DNA of 24,154 bases from Clostridiales bacterium (GCA_020861055.1 JAJBTD010000068.1:1-24154), one strand, 5' to 3'. Counted from the first letter of the stretch, positions 15,819 through 23,680 are shown. Notes: a model not told the origin generated them from the letters alone. Numbers and translations: made by a program.

Positions 15819-16465
15819 AGGTCACCGACCGGCTGTACTGGCTGGGCCGGTATTCCGAGCGGGTGTACACCTCTCTCCGGCTGTTCGCCAAGAGCTATGA
15901 CGATATGCTGGACAAGGGGGACACCTATGGGGAGCTGTGCCGCTCTCTGGAAATCCCCAACATCTACCCCACGGCGCAGAATTTTCTCCGCCGCTACCCC
16001 TTTGACGAGAGCGACCCCAACTCCATCGCCAGCAACCTCCGTCGGGCCTACGACAATGCCGTCGAGCTGCGCCAGGAGATCGGCACCGAGGAGCTGAGCT
16101 ACATCCAGCTGGCGGTCTACGAGATGAACCGCGCCCGTCTCAGCGACGCCCCCATGCTGGAGTTCCAGAAAATTGCGGACAACATTCTGGCCTTCTGGGG
16201 TATCATCGACGACCAGGTGGAGGACGAGAACACCCGGAATATCATCAAGGTGGGCAAGCGGGTGGAGCGCATCGACCTCTTTGGTCGGCTCCACGCCTCC
16301 CAGGTGGATCTGCACCGGGAGGTCCGGCGGCTTCAGGGACGCATCGACCGGTGCACCATCCGGTATGACCGGGCGTGCCTGGCAGAGCTGGGCCGTCTGG
16401 TGGAGGCAGAGCCTCTGGACTACAGCGCCATCGTGCAGACGGTGGAACGACTGACGGCGGTGTGA
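15800..16465 (+). CDS. Alpha-E domain protein (COG2307/DUF403 type)
   Basis: 221 residues, nearly all helical, beginning VTDRLYWLGRYSERVYTSLR, which matches the alpha-E family N-terminus (xxLYWxGRYxER). ATG 15800 lies inside the end of the ATP-grasp gene; GGGAGGAGG (15779-15787) and AAGGA (15793-15797) provide ribosome binding. Family members I know are usually around 300 residues, so this is a short version, though it begins and ends cleanly with no sign of a frameshift. Function is unknown; it is a constant companion of the circularly permuted ATP-grasp protein and may be its adaptor or modified substrate. It is followed one base later by the transglutaminase-like gene. Confidence 0.85.
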   Translation: MGIKSIEVTDRLYWLGRYSERVYTSLRLFAKSYDDMLDKGDTYGELCRSLEIPNIYPTAQNFLRRYPFDESDPNSIASNLRRAYDNAVELRQEIGTEELSYIQLAVYEMNRARLSDAPMLEFQKIADNILAFWGIIDDQVEDENTRNIIKVGKRVERIDLFGRLHASQVDLHREVRRLQGRIDRCTIRYDRACLAELGRLVEAEPLDYSAIVQTVERLTAV

Positions 16466-16466
16466 G

Positions 16467-17264
16467 ATGGCGGAGACGCTGTGTTATGCGTACGAGCTGA
16501 GCCTCCGGTTCTCCCGCCCTGCCCATGACCACAGCTACCTTCTTCGTCTCTCTCCCCCGTCCAATGAAGGGCAGCAGGTTTTGGAGCAGCGGCTGGAGCT
16601 GTCCCCCTCCCATCAGGGGGCGGAGACTGCCGACGCCTTTGGCAATCGCTGCTGTTACGGGCATATTATCCGGTCCCATCAGCAGTTTCAGGCCGTCGCC
16701 ACCGGACGGGTACGCACCGGCCTGTCCGACGGAATGGCCGAGCCTGACCCGGTCCGGTGGGGCATGATGAAGTCTCCCTCTCCCTACACCCGACCTGGCC
16801 CGCACTTGCTGGCCCTCTCCCGCCGCTTGGCGGATACCTGTGACCGCTCCCCTCTGGAGCGGGCCTGGGCGCTGGCCCAGGGAGTACACGATGAGCTGAC
16901 CTACTGCCCCAGAGCGACGGACACCCACACCACCGCCGAGGAGGCGCTGGCCCTGGGAGAAGGGGTCTGCCAGGATTACGCCCACATTTTGCTGGCCCTC
17001 TGCCGTCTGGAGGGCATCCCCGCCCGGTATATGGCGGGGATGCTGGTGGGAGAGGGGGCCAGCCACGCCTGGGTGGAGGTGCTCAGCCAGGGCCGCTGGT
17101 ACGGCCTGGACCCCACCAACCTTCTCCCCGTCCGGGAGCAGCATATCGTTCTGGCCTGGGGCCGGGATAGCGGCGACTGTCCCCTGAACCGGGGCAGCTT
17201 TCTGGGCGGCGGCGATCAGCTCCAGACCGTCCGGGTGTCCGTCCACCCCGTTACGACCCCCTGA
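16467..17264 (+). CDS. Transglutaminase-like cysteine protease/amidase
   Basis: 265 residues. An N-terminal beta-rich region (about 1-105) of the kind found in bacterial transglutaminase-like proteins precedes the papain-like core. The catalytic triad is intact: Cys168 in GEGVCQDYAH, His200 in ASHAWVEV and Asp215 in YGLDPTN. No signal peptide is seen, so it is probably cytosolic. The ATG follows the alpha-E stop by one base, implying coupling. Family knowledge: in ATP-grasp/alpha-E clusters this enzyme is predicted to cleave or transfer the amide linkages made by the ATP-grasp ligase; that is prediction, not proven chemistry. Confidence 0.9.
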   Translation: MAETLCYAYELSLRFSRPAHDHSYLLRLSPPSNEGQQVLEQRLELSPSHQGAETADAFGNRCCYGHIIRSHQQFQAVATGRVRTGLSDGMAEPDPVRWGMMKSPSPYTRPGPHLLALSRRLADTCDRSPLERAWALAQGVHDELTYCPRATDTHTTAEEALALGEGVCQDYAHILLALCRLEGIPARYMAGMLVGEGASHAWVEVLSQGRWYGLDPTNLLPVREQHIVLAWGRDSGDCPLNRGSFLGGGDQLQTVRVSVHPVTTP

Positions 17265-17300
17265 CTGGTTCCGTTTGACACAAAAAAAGGAGGAAGCAGT

Positions 17301-18239
17301 ATGATACAGACAGTGGCATCCATTCCCCTGCCTGTCTTTGAAAATCTGGTCATTCAGAAAAACCGCCTGACCCCCACCGGGGGCCAGGTCTGCGGCAGGC
17401 GCATCAGCATCGTCACCGGCATCCACGGAGATGAGCTGGAGGGGCAGTACGTCTGCTACCAGGTGAACCGGCGCATTGCCGCCCACCCGGAGTATCTGGC
17501 GGGGACGGTGGACCTTTACCCCGCCATGAATCCCCTGGGCATCGACTCCGTGACCCGTGGCATCCCAGGCTTTGACCTGGATATGAACCGCCTCTTTCCC
17601 GGCAGCCGGGACGGGACGATGACGGAGGATATGGCCGCCCGCATTATGGAGGATTTACTGGGCTCCGACCTGTGCCTGGACATCCACGCCAGCAATATCT
17701 ATCTCACCGAGCTGCCCCAGATCCGCATCAACGAGCTGTTCCGTGACCGGCTGATGGACTACGCCAAGCTGGCCAACGTGGACTTTATCTGGGTCCACGG
17801 GGCCAGCACGGTGCTGGAGTCCACCCTGGCCCACAGCCTTAACAGCCGGGACGTGCCTACCCTGGTGGTGGAGATGGGGGTAGGAATGCGCCTGACCCCC
17901 GCCTACGGCGACCAGCTCACCGAGGGCATTTTCCGGCTCATGGCTGAGCTGGGCATCTGGACGGGACCGGTGGTTCCGGTGCGAACCCCTCTCATCTCCG
18001 AGGAGGACGACGCCATCTGCTACCTGAACGCCCCGGTGTCCGGCATCTTTTTGAAGGAGCAGTCCCACGGGGCCACCCTCTCCGCCGGAGATCGCATTGG
18101 CTCTGTGGTAAACCCCCTCACCGGAGAGCTGCTCCAGGAGATCACCGCCCCGGCGGACGGGCTGCTGTTCACTATCCGGGAATACCCCGTGGTGGACGAG
18201 GGCTCTCTGCTGGCCCGTATCCGCAAGGAGGCGATGTGA
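17301..18239 (+). CDS. Succinylglutamate desuccinylase/aspartoacylase family (M14) deacylase, catalytically complete
   Basis: 312 residues. All active-site elements of the AstE/AspA family are visible: zinc ligands His42 and Glu45 in GIHGDELEG, His129 in LDIHAS, substrate-carboxylate residues Asn96-Arg97 in DMNRLFPG, and catalytic Glu191 in VVEMG. The C-terminal beta domain (about 235-312) resembles the lid of the family. Reaction expected: zinc-dependent hydrolysis of an N-acyl or isopeptide amide; the substrate is unknown. AAGGAGG directly precedes ATG 17301. The gene lies 36 nt after the transglutaminase-like gene and one base before a degenerate paralog, so it is most likely part of the same cluster. 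Confidence 0.92.
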   Translation: MIQTVASIPLPVFENLVIQKNRLTPTGGQVCGRRISIVTGIHGDELEGQYVCYQVNRRIAAHPEYLAGTVDLYPAMNPLGIDSVTRGIPGFDLDMNRLFPGSRDGTMTEDMAARIMEDLLGSDLCLDIHASNIYLTELPQIRINELFRDRLMDYAKLANVDFIWVHGASTVLESTLAHSLNSRDVPTLVVEMGVGMRLTPAYGDQLTEGIFRLMAELGIWTGPVVPVRTPLISEEDDAICYLNAPVSGIFLKEQSHGATLSAGDRIGSVVNPLTGELLQEITAPADGLLFTIREYPVVDEGSLLARIRKEAM

Positions 18240-18240
18240 C

Positions 18241-19173
18241 ATGAGACAGTCGGTCATCTATGAGATCCCCTCCCTCTACCGGGAAAACTTCCGGGTCCAT
18301 GGCTACACCTTCGGCCAGGGGGAGCGCTCCCTCTGCGTGGTGGGCAGCCTCCGGGGCAACGAGTATCAGCAAATTTACACCTGCTCCCAGCTGGTGAAGG
18401 CCCTCCGCCGGGCGGAGCAGCGGGGGGAGCTGAATCCCGGAAAGGAGATTCTGGTGCTCCCCTCTCTGAACCCCTACTCCATGAACGTGGGCAAGCGGTT
18501 CTGGCCAACGGACAACACGGACATCAACCGGATGTTCCCCGGCTACGACCTGGGGGAGACCACTCAGCGCATCGCCGACGGGGTGTTCCGCCAAATTTCC
18601 CGGTACGACAACGGCATTCAACTGGCCTCCTTCTACATGCCGGGCCGGTTTCTGCCCCATATCCGCATTATGCGCACCGGGTTTGAGAACGTGGAAAAGG
18701 CGGAGTGGTTTGGCATGCCCCACATCGTTCTCCGGGACCCCCGGCCCTACGACACCACCACCCTGAACTACAACTGGCAGATCTGGGACACCAATGCCTA
18801 CAGCCTCTATACCACGACCACCACCTCCATCGACGAGGAGAGCGCCGATCAGGCGGTGCGGGCCATCTTCCGGTTCCTCAGCCGGGAGGGCATCCTCAAC
18901 CGGCCCATTCAGGGGGGCTTCCGCTCTCAAATTTGGGAGGACGGCAGCCTGGCCTCCGTCCGGCCCCGGTACGCGGGCATCTTCCGCCCCGTCTGCAAGC
19001 CGGGGGACCGGGTCGTCGCCGGCGACCCCCTGGCGGAGATTCTGGACCCAGGCGCAGGAGAGACGATGGAGCGACTTCTGGCTCCCTGCGACGGGGTGGT
19101 GTTCTTCCTTCACGACGACCCCATGACCTACGCCAATACCGCTGTGGTCAAGCTCCTGCCGGAGCAAATCTGA
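18241..19173 (+). CDS. AstE/AspA (M14)-family paralog with degenerate zinc site
   Basis: 310 residues, collinear with the preceding gene. The fold landmarks remain: LCVVGSLRGNEYQ aligns with the first zinc motif, INRMFPGYD (Asn96-Arg97, same numbering as the partner) is kept, and a similar C-terminal beta domain ends the protein. However the first zinc His is Arg38, the third zinc ligand His is Ala129 (QLASF where the partner has DIHAS), and the VVEMG glutamate segment is replaced by TTTTTS. Only Glu41 of the metal site is retained. Read directly, this is a predicted inactive or differently acting subunit, perhaps a partner of the active paralog. ATG 18241 lies one base after the previous stop, with AAGGAGG inside that gene. 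Confidence 0.85.
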   Translation: MRQSVIYEIPSLYRENFRVHGYTFGQGERSLCVVGSLRGNEYQQIYTCSQLVKALRRAEQRGELNPGKEILVLPSLNPYSMNVGKRFWPTDNTDINRMFPGYDLGETTQRIADGVFRQISRYDNGIQLASFYMPGRFLPHIRIMRTGFENVEKAEWFGMPHIVLRDPRPYDTTTLNYNWQIWDTNAYSLYTTTTTSIDEESADQAVRAIFRFLSREGILNRPIQGGFRSQIWEDGSLASVRPRYAGIFRPVCKPGDRVVAGDPLAEILDPGAGETMERLLAPCDGVVFFLHDDPMTYANTAVVKLLPEQI

Positions 19174-19187
19174 TTAAAAAAGCAAAC

Positions 19188-19231
19188 ACCCGCCAAACCT
19201 CGCAGCAGCGAGGTTTGGCGGGTAGTTTTTT
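19188..19231. terminator. Bidirectional terminator between convergent units
   Basis: Bases 19188-19202 pair perfectly with 19209-19223 (15 bp) around CAGCAG. On the plus strand six T follow at 19226-19231. On the minus strand the A-run at 19175-19180 gives a matching T-run. It ends both the ATP-grasp cluster and the minus-strand LD-carboxypeptidase gene. Confidence 0.92.
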
Positions 19232-19277
19232 CTCTGCCGAGGAGTATTATGTCGGCATGACCGGAATCGTTCCGCTG

Positions 19278-20183
19278 TCACAGAATAAACCAGATCTCCC
19301 CATCTCTGACCTGGCACTGCCGTCCCAGAGGCAGGGTTCCGTTGGGACAGCAGTGGCCGCACTGGAGCCCCGCCGTCACCGGGCCATGAAACGCCCGGAA
19401 AAAATCCCGGAACAGAGCGTCAGCTCCGTAGGCCGGGTACCGCCTGTTCTCACAGTCGGCAAACCGGCCCAGCAGTATCGCCGAGGCTTTTTCAAAAACG
19501 CCGGCACTTTTCAGCTGAAAGAGCATCCGTTCCAGGGACGGCACCGGCTCTCTCACATCCTCCAAAAACAGGACGGCTCCCGCCGTCTCCGGGAACCAGG
19601 GCGTTCCCAGCAGAGAGGCCAAAACCGTCAGGTTACCGCCGACCAGGGGGCCAAAAGCATTTCCCGGTCGCAGAACCGTCAGCGCCCTTCCTCCCGGATT
19701 GTGGAACACCGTCCGCCCGCTGGCGGCAAGCATGGTCAAAAGGCACGCCTCCGTCTCCCGGTGGGGCTGTTCAGCCAGATCAGGCCACGCCATAGGGCCG
19801 TGCCAGGAGGGCAGGCCACATTGCCTCCACAGAGCAGCGTGGAGGGCGGTGATATCGCTGTACCCGATGACCGGCTTGGGGTGGGCGGCGATCAGGCCGT
19901 AATCCAGCAGCGGCATCACCTGTGCACAGGTGTAGCCGCCGCGAACACACCAGATACCCTGTACTGTGTCGTCTGCAAAGGCCGCGTGGCCGCAGGCGGC
20001 GCGCTCCTCTGGCGTCCCGGCGGCATCGCCGTGTACGTTCCGCCGAAGCGGTTCATCCAGGAGGGCTCAAAATCCCAGACGCTCCAATGCCCGGACCGCC
20101 TGATGTCGCGCCTCCGGCAGAACCGGGGACGCGGGTGCGGTGAGCCACACCCGGTCGTCCGGCCTCAGCGGGGGCAGGGTCAC
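19278..20183 (-). pseudogene. LD-carboxypeptidase (S66 family), interrupted by in-frame TGA at codon 39
   Basis: The frame from GTG 20183 to the stop at 19278 encodes 301 residues, a normal S66 length, but contains a TGA at 20069-20067. Before it the frame reads VWLTAPASPVLPEARHQAVR then ALERLGF; after it ALLDEPLRRNVHGDAAGTPE, then GIWCVRGGYTCAQVMPLLDY, all family-like and in one frame, so the lesion is a single nonsense codon. The catalytic triad is intact: Ser109 in GYSDIT, Glu208 in LFLEDV and His277 in GLQCGHC. Family knowledge: S66 enzymes cleave L,D bonds in muropeptides or related peptides. The GTG overlaps the M20 gene stop by 4 nt (GTGA), implying coupling. A restart at 19919 or 19916 would lose the RGGY region. 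CGA-to-TGA is the simplest origin. Confidence 0.85.
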
Positions 20184-21391
20184 TGTGCGTCCGCCTCCCC
20201 GGTCAGATAGTCCACGGCAATCTGTGCGTGGAGAGCAGCGGCAATAGGCAGCGCCTCCTCTGACACCCGAAACTGTGGGGTATGAGAGCGCCAGCGCTCC
20301 GGCCAGGCCGGGTCCGCTGTCCCCAACTGGAAGTAACAGCCGGGGGCCTGGTGACTGAAATAGCCGAAGTCATCCGTTCCCATGGACGGCTCTGTACCCA
20401 CATGAACCTTTTCCGGGCCAAGCAGTCTGGCGGCGCTCCGGCGCACCAGTCGGGTCATAGCGGGGTCGTTTCGGACGCCGGGATAGCTCTCCTCGATGAC
20501 CACCTCCGCCTGACAGCCCATGGCCCTGGCGACTGTTTCCACCATCTCCCGGAACAGGGCGGTGATTTCCCGGCGCTGGGCATCTCCCAGAGTGCGGATA
20601 ATACCGGTGAGCTGCGCCTCTGTATCCAGCACGTTCCCTGCCACGCCGCTGTGGAAGGTGCACACTGAGATGACCACCGGATCGGTGGGGGCCGTTCTTC
20701 GGCTCACCAGGGTCTGGATGGCGGTGACGATCTGCGCCCCTGCTACGATCACATCATCCCCCTCGTGGGGCTTTGCCCCGTGGGCGCCCCGGCCCCGGAG
20801 AATGATCTGAAAGGGGTTGGATGCAGCGCAGATACGTCCCTCCATCACCGAGATCTCCCCTGCCGGGAGCTGGCTGTCACAGTGAAGGCCGAAGACAGCG
20901 TCCACATGGGGATGCTCCATACACCCCGCCTGAATCATAGGCTGTGCGCCCCCGTCCCCCTCTTCGTCCGGCTGGAAGAAGAACTTGACGTTTCCCGGCA
21001 GTTCCTCCCGGTGGGCGGCCAAAAGCTGGGCCGTTCCCAACAGGGCAGCGGTGTGAAAATCGTGTCCACAGGCGTGCATGACCCCCTCGTTTCTGGATGC
21101 CCAGGGCAATCCGCTCTCCTCCCGGATGGGCAGAGCGTCCAGCTCCGCCCGGATCGCCACCGTCTTTCCCGGTCTGCCGCCCCGTAAGAGCCCCACAATG
21201 CCCGTCTCCGTCACCCGATCCGCCTCCAGTCCCAGAGCCAGCAGCCGTCGCTCCACCAACACAGAGGTCTCCTGCTCCTGCCGCCCCAGTTCCGGGTTCT
21301 GATGGATAATGCGGTATAAATCCCTCATTTTTCCCGACAGGGCCTCCGCCTCCTGTCTCCAGTTTTCATTGGCAATCCCTTCGCTGCTCAT
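20180..21391 (-). CDS. M20-family amidohydrolase (N-acyl amino acid hydrolase type)
   Basis: 403 residues from ATG 21391, with AGGAAG upstream; a TTG at 21412 would add 7 residues across that site and is less likely. M20D metal-site motifs: MHACGHDFHT (Cys108, His110), the EE pair Glu143-Glu144 in PDEEGDGGAQ, His170 in GLHC, and a C-terminal SHTPQF histidine. The dimerisation domain includes GRGAHGAKPHEGDD. Family knowledge: these enzymes release amino acids from N-acyl or aminoacyl conjugates; the exact substrate cannot be read. It is first in a two-gene minus-strand unit with the interrupted LD-carboxypeptidase, so a role in peptide or muropeptide salvage is plausible. Confidence 0.93.
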   Translation of the reverse strand: MSSEGIANENWRQEAEALSGKMRDLYRIIHQNPELGRQEQETSVLVERRLLALGLEADRVTETGIVGLLRGGRPGKTVAIRAELDALPIREESGLPWASRNEGVMHACGHDFHTAALLGTAQLLAAHREELPGNVKFFFQPDEEGDGGAQPMIQAGCMEHPHVDAVFGLHCDSQLPAGEISVMEGRICAASNPFQIILRGRGAHGAKPHEGDDVIVAGAQIVTAIQTLVSRRTAPTDPVVISVCTFHSGVAGNVLDTEAQLTGIIRTLGDAQRREITALFREMVETVARAMGCQAEVVIEESYPGVRNDPAMTRLVRRSAARLLGPEKVHVGTEPSMGTDDFGYFSHQAPGCYFQLGTADPAWPERWRSHTPQFRVSEEALPIAAALHAQIAVDYLTGEADAQ

Positions 21392-21429
21392 GTCTCCACG
21401 CTTCCTTTCCAAGCACGAATGATTGATTT

Positions 21430-21459
21430 ATTGTACCATATCCCGGTTCACATCTTCAA
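21430..21459 (-). promoter_or_regulatory. Promoter of the M20/LD-carboxypeptidase unit (minus strand)
   Basis: On the minus strand, -35 TTGAAG (21459-21454), an 18-bp spacer and -10 TACAAT (21435-21430), preceded by TGG (extended -10). The leader to ATG 21391 is about 30 nt. Confidence 0.65.
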
Positions 21460-21554
21460 GTCCCACGCCGTCTCTTGACAAATTTTCTATTACAGGGCGA
21501 AACTGACCTTGCAATTCTGCCATTTTGTCCATTTTCTCCCTTCCATTGACATAG

Positions 21555-21560
21555 TATAAT
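21555..21560 (+). promoter_or_regulatory. Candidate -10 of the AEC transporter gene
   Basis: A perfect TATAAT lies 70 nt before ATG 21630, but no good -35 lies 16-18 bp upstream. The nearby TTGACA at 21546 is too close to serve this -10. Confidence 0.45.
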
Positions 21561-21629
21561 AAACACTGTCCCGGCAGACACCCGTCCGCCTTATTTTTAT
21601 GTCAACTCATGCTGTGAGGGAGGGTCTTT

Positions 21630-22550
21630 ATGCTCCTGATTTTCAGTAAAATGCTCACCATCGGCCTGCTGCTTGGCATCGGCGTTCTGCTGTTCCGATT
21701 GGGGATTGTCTCCGAGCAGGGCAGCAAGGAGCTGTCCGCCATGATCGTCCAGCTGTGCAGCCCGGTGATGATCGTGGTCAGTGCCCTGGAGGACACCTCC
21801 GAGTTTACTCTGGAAAAGCTGGGGATCACTGCTCTGGTCTGTGCGGTGATCTATGGCTCCTTCCTGGCTGTAGGTACGCTGATGCCTATTCTGACCAGGA
21901 CCCCCAAGGAGGAGCACGTCTCCTATCATATGCTCTCTCTCTTTGGAAATGTGGGCTTTGTAGGCATTCCGGTAGCCCTCTCTATTCTGGGCTCCTCCTC
22001 CATGCTGTATGTGGTCATCTTCAACGTGATGTACTCTCTGCTCTTTTATAGCTATGGATACCATGCCATGTCTAAGGCTGTGGGGAAGCCCATTCCCTTC
22101 CGCCTCTCCTCCCTGTTCAATCCCGGCCTGGTAGCCTGTTACATTGCTATCGCCCTCTATCTGCTGCCCATCTCCGTCCCGGAATTTCTGGGAGACGCGC
22201 TCAGCTATGTGGGCAGCTGCACCACCTTTCTCTCCATGGTGGTGCTGGGGGTGAGTCTGGCCTCTACCTCTCTGAAAAAGGTGCTGACCAACGTCCGGGT
22301 CTATCTCTTCCTGGCGGTTCGGATGCTGGCCCTGCCCATTCTGCTGGCTTTGATTCTGCGTCCCCTGCTGTCGGACAGCATGATGGTTTCCGCCCTAGTA
22401 CTCATGGCCGCCATGCCCGCCGGAAATATGCCGGTCATGCTGGCCCACCAGTACGATATGGATACGGACACCCTGACCAGCGGCGTCATCACCTCCACTC
22501 TGCTGTGCCTTGTGACCATTCCCATCGTCTCCTCCTTCTTCCCGGCGTGA
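21630..22550 (+). CDS. AEC (auxin efflux carrier) family transporter
   Basis: 306 residues, very hydrophobic, with about ten membrane segments in two halves separated by a short polar loop, the normal AEC length and layout. Recognisable features are the N-terminal LLLGIGVLLFRLGIVSEQG, the NVGFVGIPVALSILG segment in the first half, and MPAGNMPVMLAHQYDMD near the C-terminus. Family knowledge: bacterial AEC carriers move organic anions such as malate or malonate; the substrate here is unknown. GGGAGGG sits directly before ATG 21630. The gene stands alone, with its own candidate -10 and a strong terminator. Confidence 0.93.
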   Translation: MLLIFSKMLTIGLLLGIGVLLFRLGIVSEQGSKELSAMIVQLCSPVMIVVSALEDTSEFTLEKLGITALVCAVIYGSFLAVGTLMPILTRTPKEEHVSYHMLSLFGNVGFVGIPVALSILGSSSMLYVVIFNVMYSLLFYSYGYHAMSKAVGKPIPFRLSSLFNPGLVACYIAIALYLLPISVPEFLGDALSYVGSCTTFLSMVVLGVSLASTSLKKVLTNVRVYLFLAVRMLALPILLALILRPLLSDSMMVSALVLMAAMPAGNMPVMLAHQYDMDTDTLTSGVITSTLLCLVTIPIVSSFFPA

Positions 22551-22558
22551 AGCCAATA

Positions 22559-22613
22559 AACAGCCCGTTCCTTTTGGAATAGCTCCAAGAGGAACGGGCT
22601 GTTTTACTTTTTT
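22559..22613. terminator. 20-bp hairpin terminator between convergent genes
   Basis: Bases 22559-22578 pair with 22584-22603 over their full length (one G-T pair) around a 5-base loop. T-runs follow at 22602-22605 and 22608-22613 on the plus strand. It ends the AEC transporter gene and, on the minus strand, lies directly after the nucleotidyltransferase stop, so it can serve both. Confidence 0.9.
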
Positions 22614-22615
22614 GG

Positions 22616-23563
22616 TTATCTGCTGTACAAATCCTCGGCATAAATTCCCTGGTCGATCAGCTCCCGGAAAGACTGAACCACCAGGGGCTTATCCTCCCGA
22701 TAGGTGACGCCAAACCATTTATCTCTCGTCTCCAGCACCTGGACGGAAACCTCTCCCCGTTGGAGCAGATCATCCATGACGATGGGGAGCAGGAACTCCT
22801 CCTTCATAGGGTCGGTCATCCGCTCTAGGAAGGACCGGAACTCCCGGTCGAGGATGTGGAGCATCTCTCCGGTCAGGCCCCACATATTCATGGAGACATG
22901 GCTGTTGCCGTCGATGGGAGTAAACGTCTCTCCCTCCTGGATGGCAGCTCCGTCGTCTGTCTTGACGATGTGTTTGGTCTCCTTCACCGTCACAAGCCGG
23001 AAGTTCTCATCCACCTGGCAGATGCCCCGGGTGACGCCCCCGTGTTCACTGAGGATATTGTTCAGGATAAAGCCCGCCATGCAGAACCGCCGCTCCGCGC
23101 CACTGTTCTCCAGCAGAAAGGCGCGCAGGCTGATAAACGCCTCCTTGCCGTAATAGTCGTCGGCATTGATGACTACAAAAGGCTCCCGGATCAGCGCCCG
23201 GCAGGCCAGCACTGCCTGTCCGGTACCCCAGGGCTTGGTTCGTCCTTCCGGGAAGGTATAGCCCTCCGGCAGATCCCGAAGCTCCTGGAACGCATAGTCT
23301 ACCCGAACGCCCCGCCGGGCGCAGATGCCCTCGATCCGGTCTCCGATGGCAGTTCGGAAGTCTGCCTCGATATCCCGTCGGATAATAAATATTACCCGGG
23401 TATAGCCCGCCTCGATGGCGTCGTGAACGGAGTAATCCATAATAATCTCGCCGTTGGGGCCAACCGGCTCCAGCTGCTTGATGCCGCCTCCAAACCGGGA
23501 ACCCAACCCCGCGGCCATGATCACAAGGGCAATCTCCTGCTGCCCCGGAATTTCTTTCTCCAT
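22616..23563 (-). CDS. Sugar-phosphate nucleotidyltransferase-like protein
   Basis: 315 residues from ATG 23563, with GGAGGAG at good spacing; a TTG at 23578 would lie on top of that site. The N-terminal nucleotide-binding loop reads VIMAAGLGSRFGGGIKQLEP, then VGPNGEIIMDYSVHDAIEAG. The metal-binding aspartates are in VVINADDYYGKEAF, and KPWGTGQAVLACR precedes them. This is the GT-A-like NTP transferase fold that activates a sugar or alcohol phosphate as an NDP or CMP derivative. The substrate is not evident: the protein is related to glucose-1-phosphate uridylyl/thymidylyltransferases but is not a clear GalU or RmlA. No sugar pathway genes lie next to it. Confidence 0.88.
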   Translation of the reverse strand: MEKEIPGQQEIALVIMAAGLGSRFGGGIKQLEPVGPNGEIIMDYSVHDAIEAGYTRVIFIIRRDIEADFRTAIGDRIEGICARRGVRVDYAFQELRDLPEGYTFPEGRTKPWGTGQAVLACRALIREPFVVINADDYYGKEAFISLRAFLLENSGAERRFCMAGFILNNILSEHGGVTRGICQVDENFRLVTVKETKHIVKTDDGAAIQEGETFTPIDGNSHVSMNMWGLTGEMLHILDREFRSFLERMTDPMKEEFLLPIVMDDLLQRGEVSVQVLETRDKWFGVTYREDKPLVVQSFRELIDQGIYAEDLYSR

Positions 23564-23593
23564 CTCTGTCTCCTCCAAAACTGTGTCCGTTCA

Positions 23594-23622
23594 AGGATAA
23601 CACATCTTCCCTGAAAAGACAA
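23594..23622 (-). promoter_or_regulatory. Promoter of the nucleotidyltransferase gene (minus strand)
   Basis: On the minus strand, -35 TTGTCT (23622-23617), a 17-bp spacer and -10 TATCCT (23599-23594), preceded by TGT (extended -10). The leader is about 25 nt. Confidence 0.65.
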
Positions 23623-23680
23623 GAGCCGATTCAAAAATTCTGTTTTCTTGCAGGTTTTGTTGTGGAATTTGGAAAAGCGC

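Noticed and set aside
20024..20069. TGA at 20069-20067 as a selenocysteine codon; a 4-bp CCGC-TTCG-GCGG hairpin lies shortly downstream.
   Set aside because: The position is not a catalytic or redox site in S66 peptidases, the stem is too short and lacks the features of a bacterial SECIS element, and the family has no known selenoproteins.
18705..20210. A 501-codon plus-strand open frame running through the end of the second M14 gene, the terminator and the LD-carboxypeptidase gene.
   Set aside because: It crosses a strong bidirectional terminator and is out of frame or antisense with recognised proteins on both sides.
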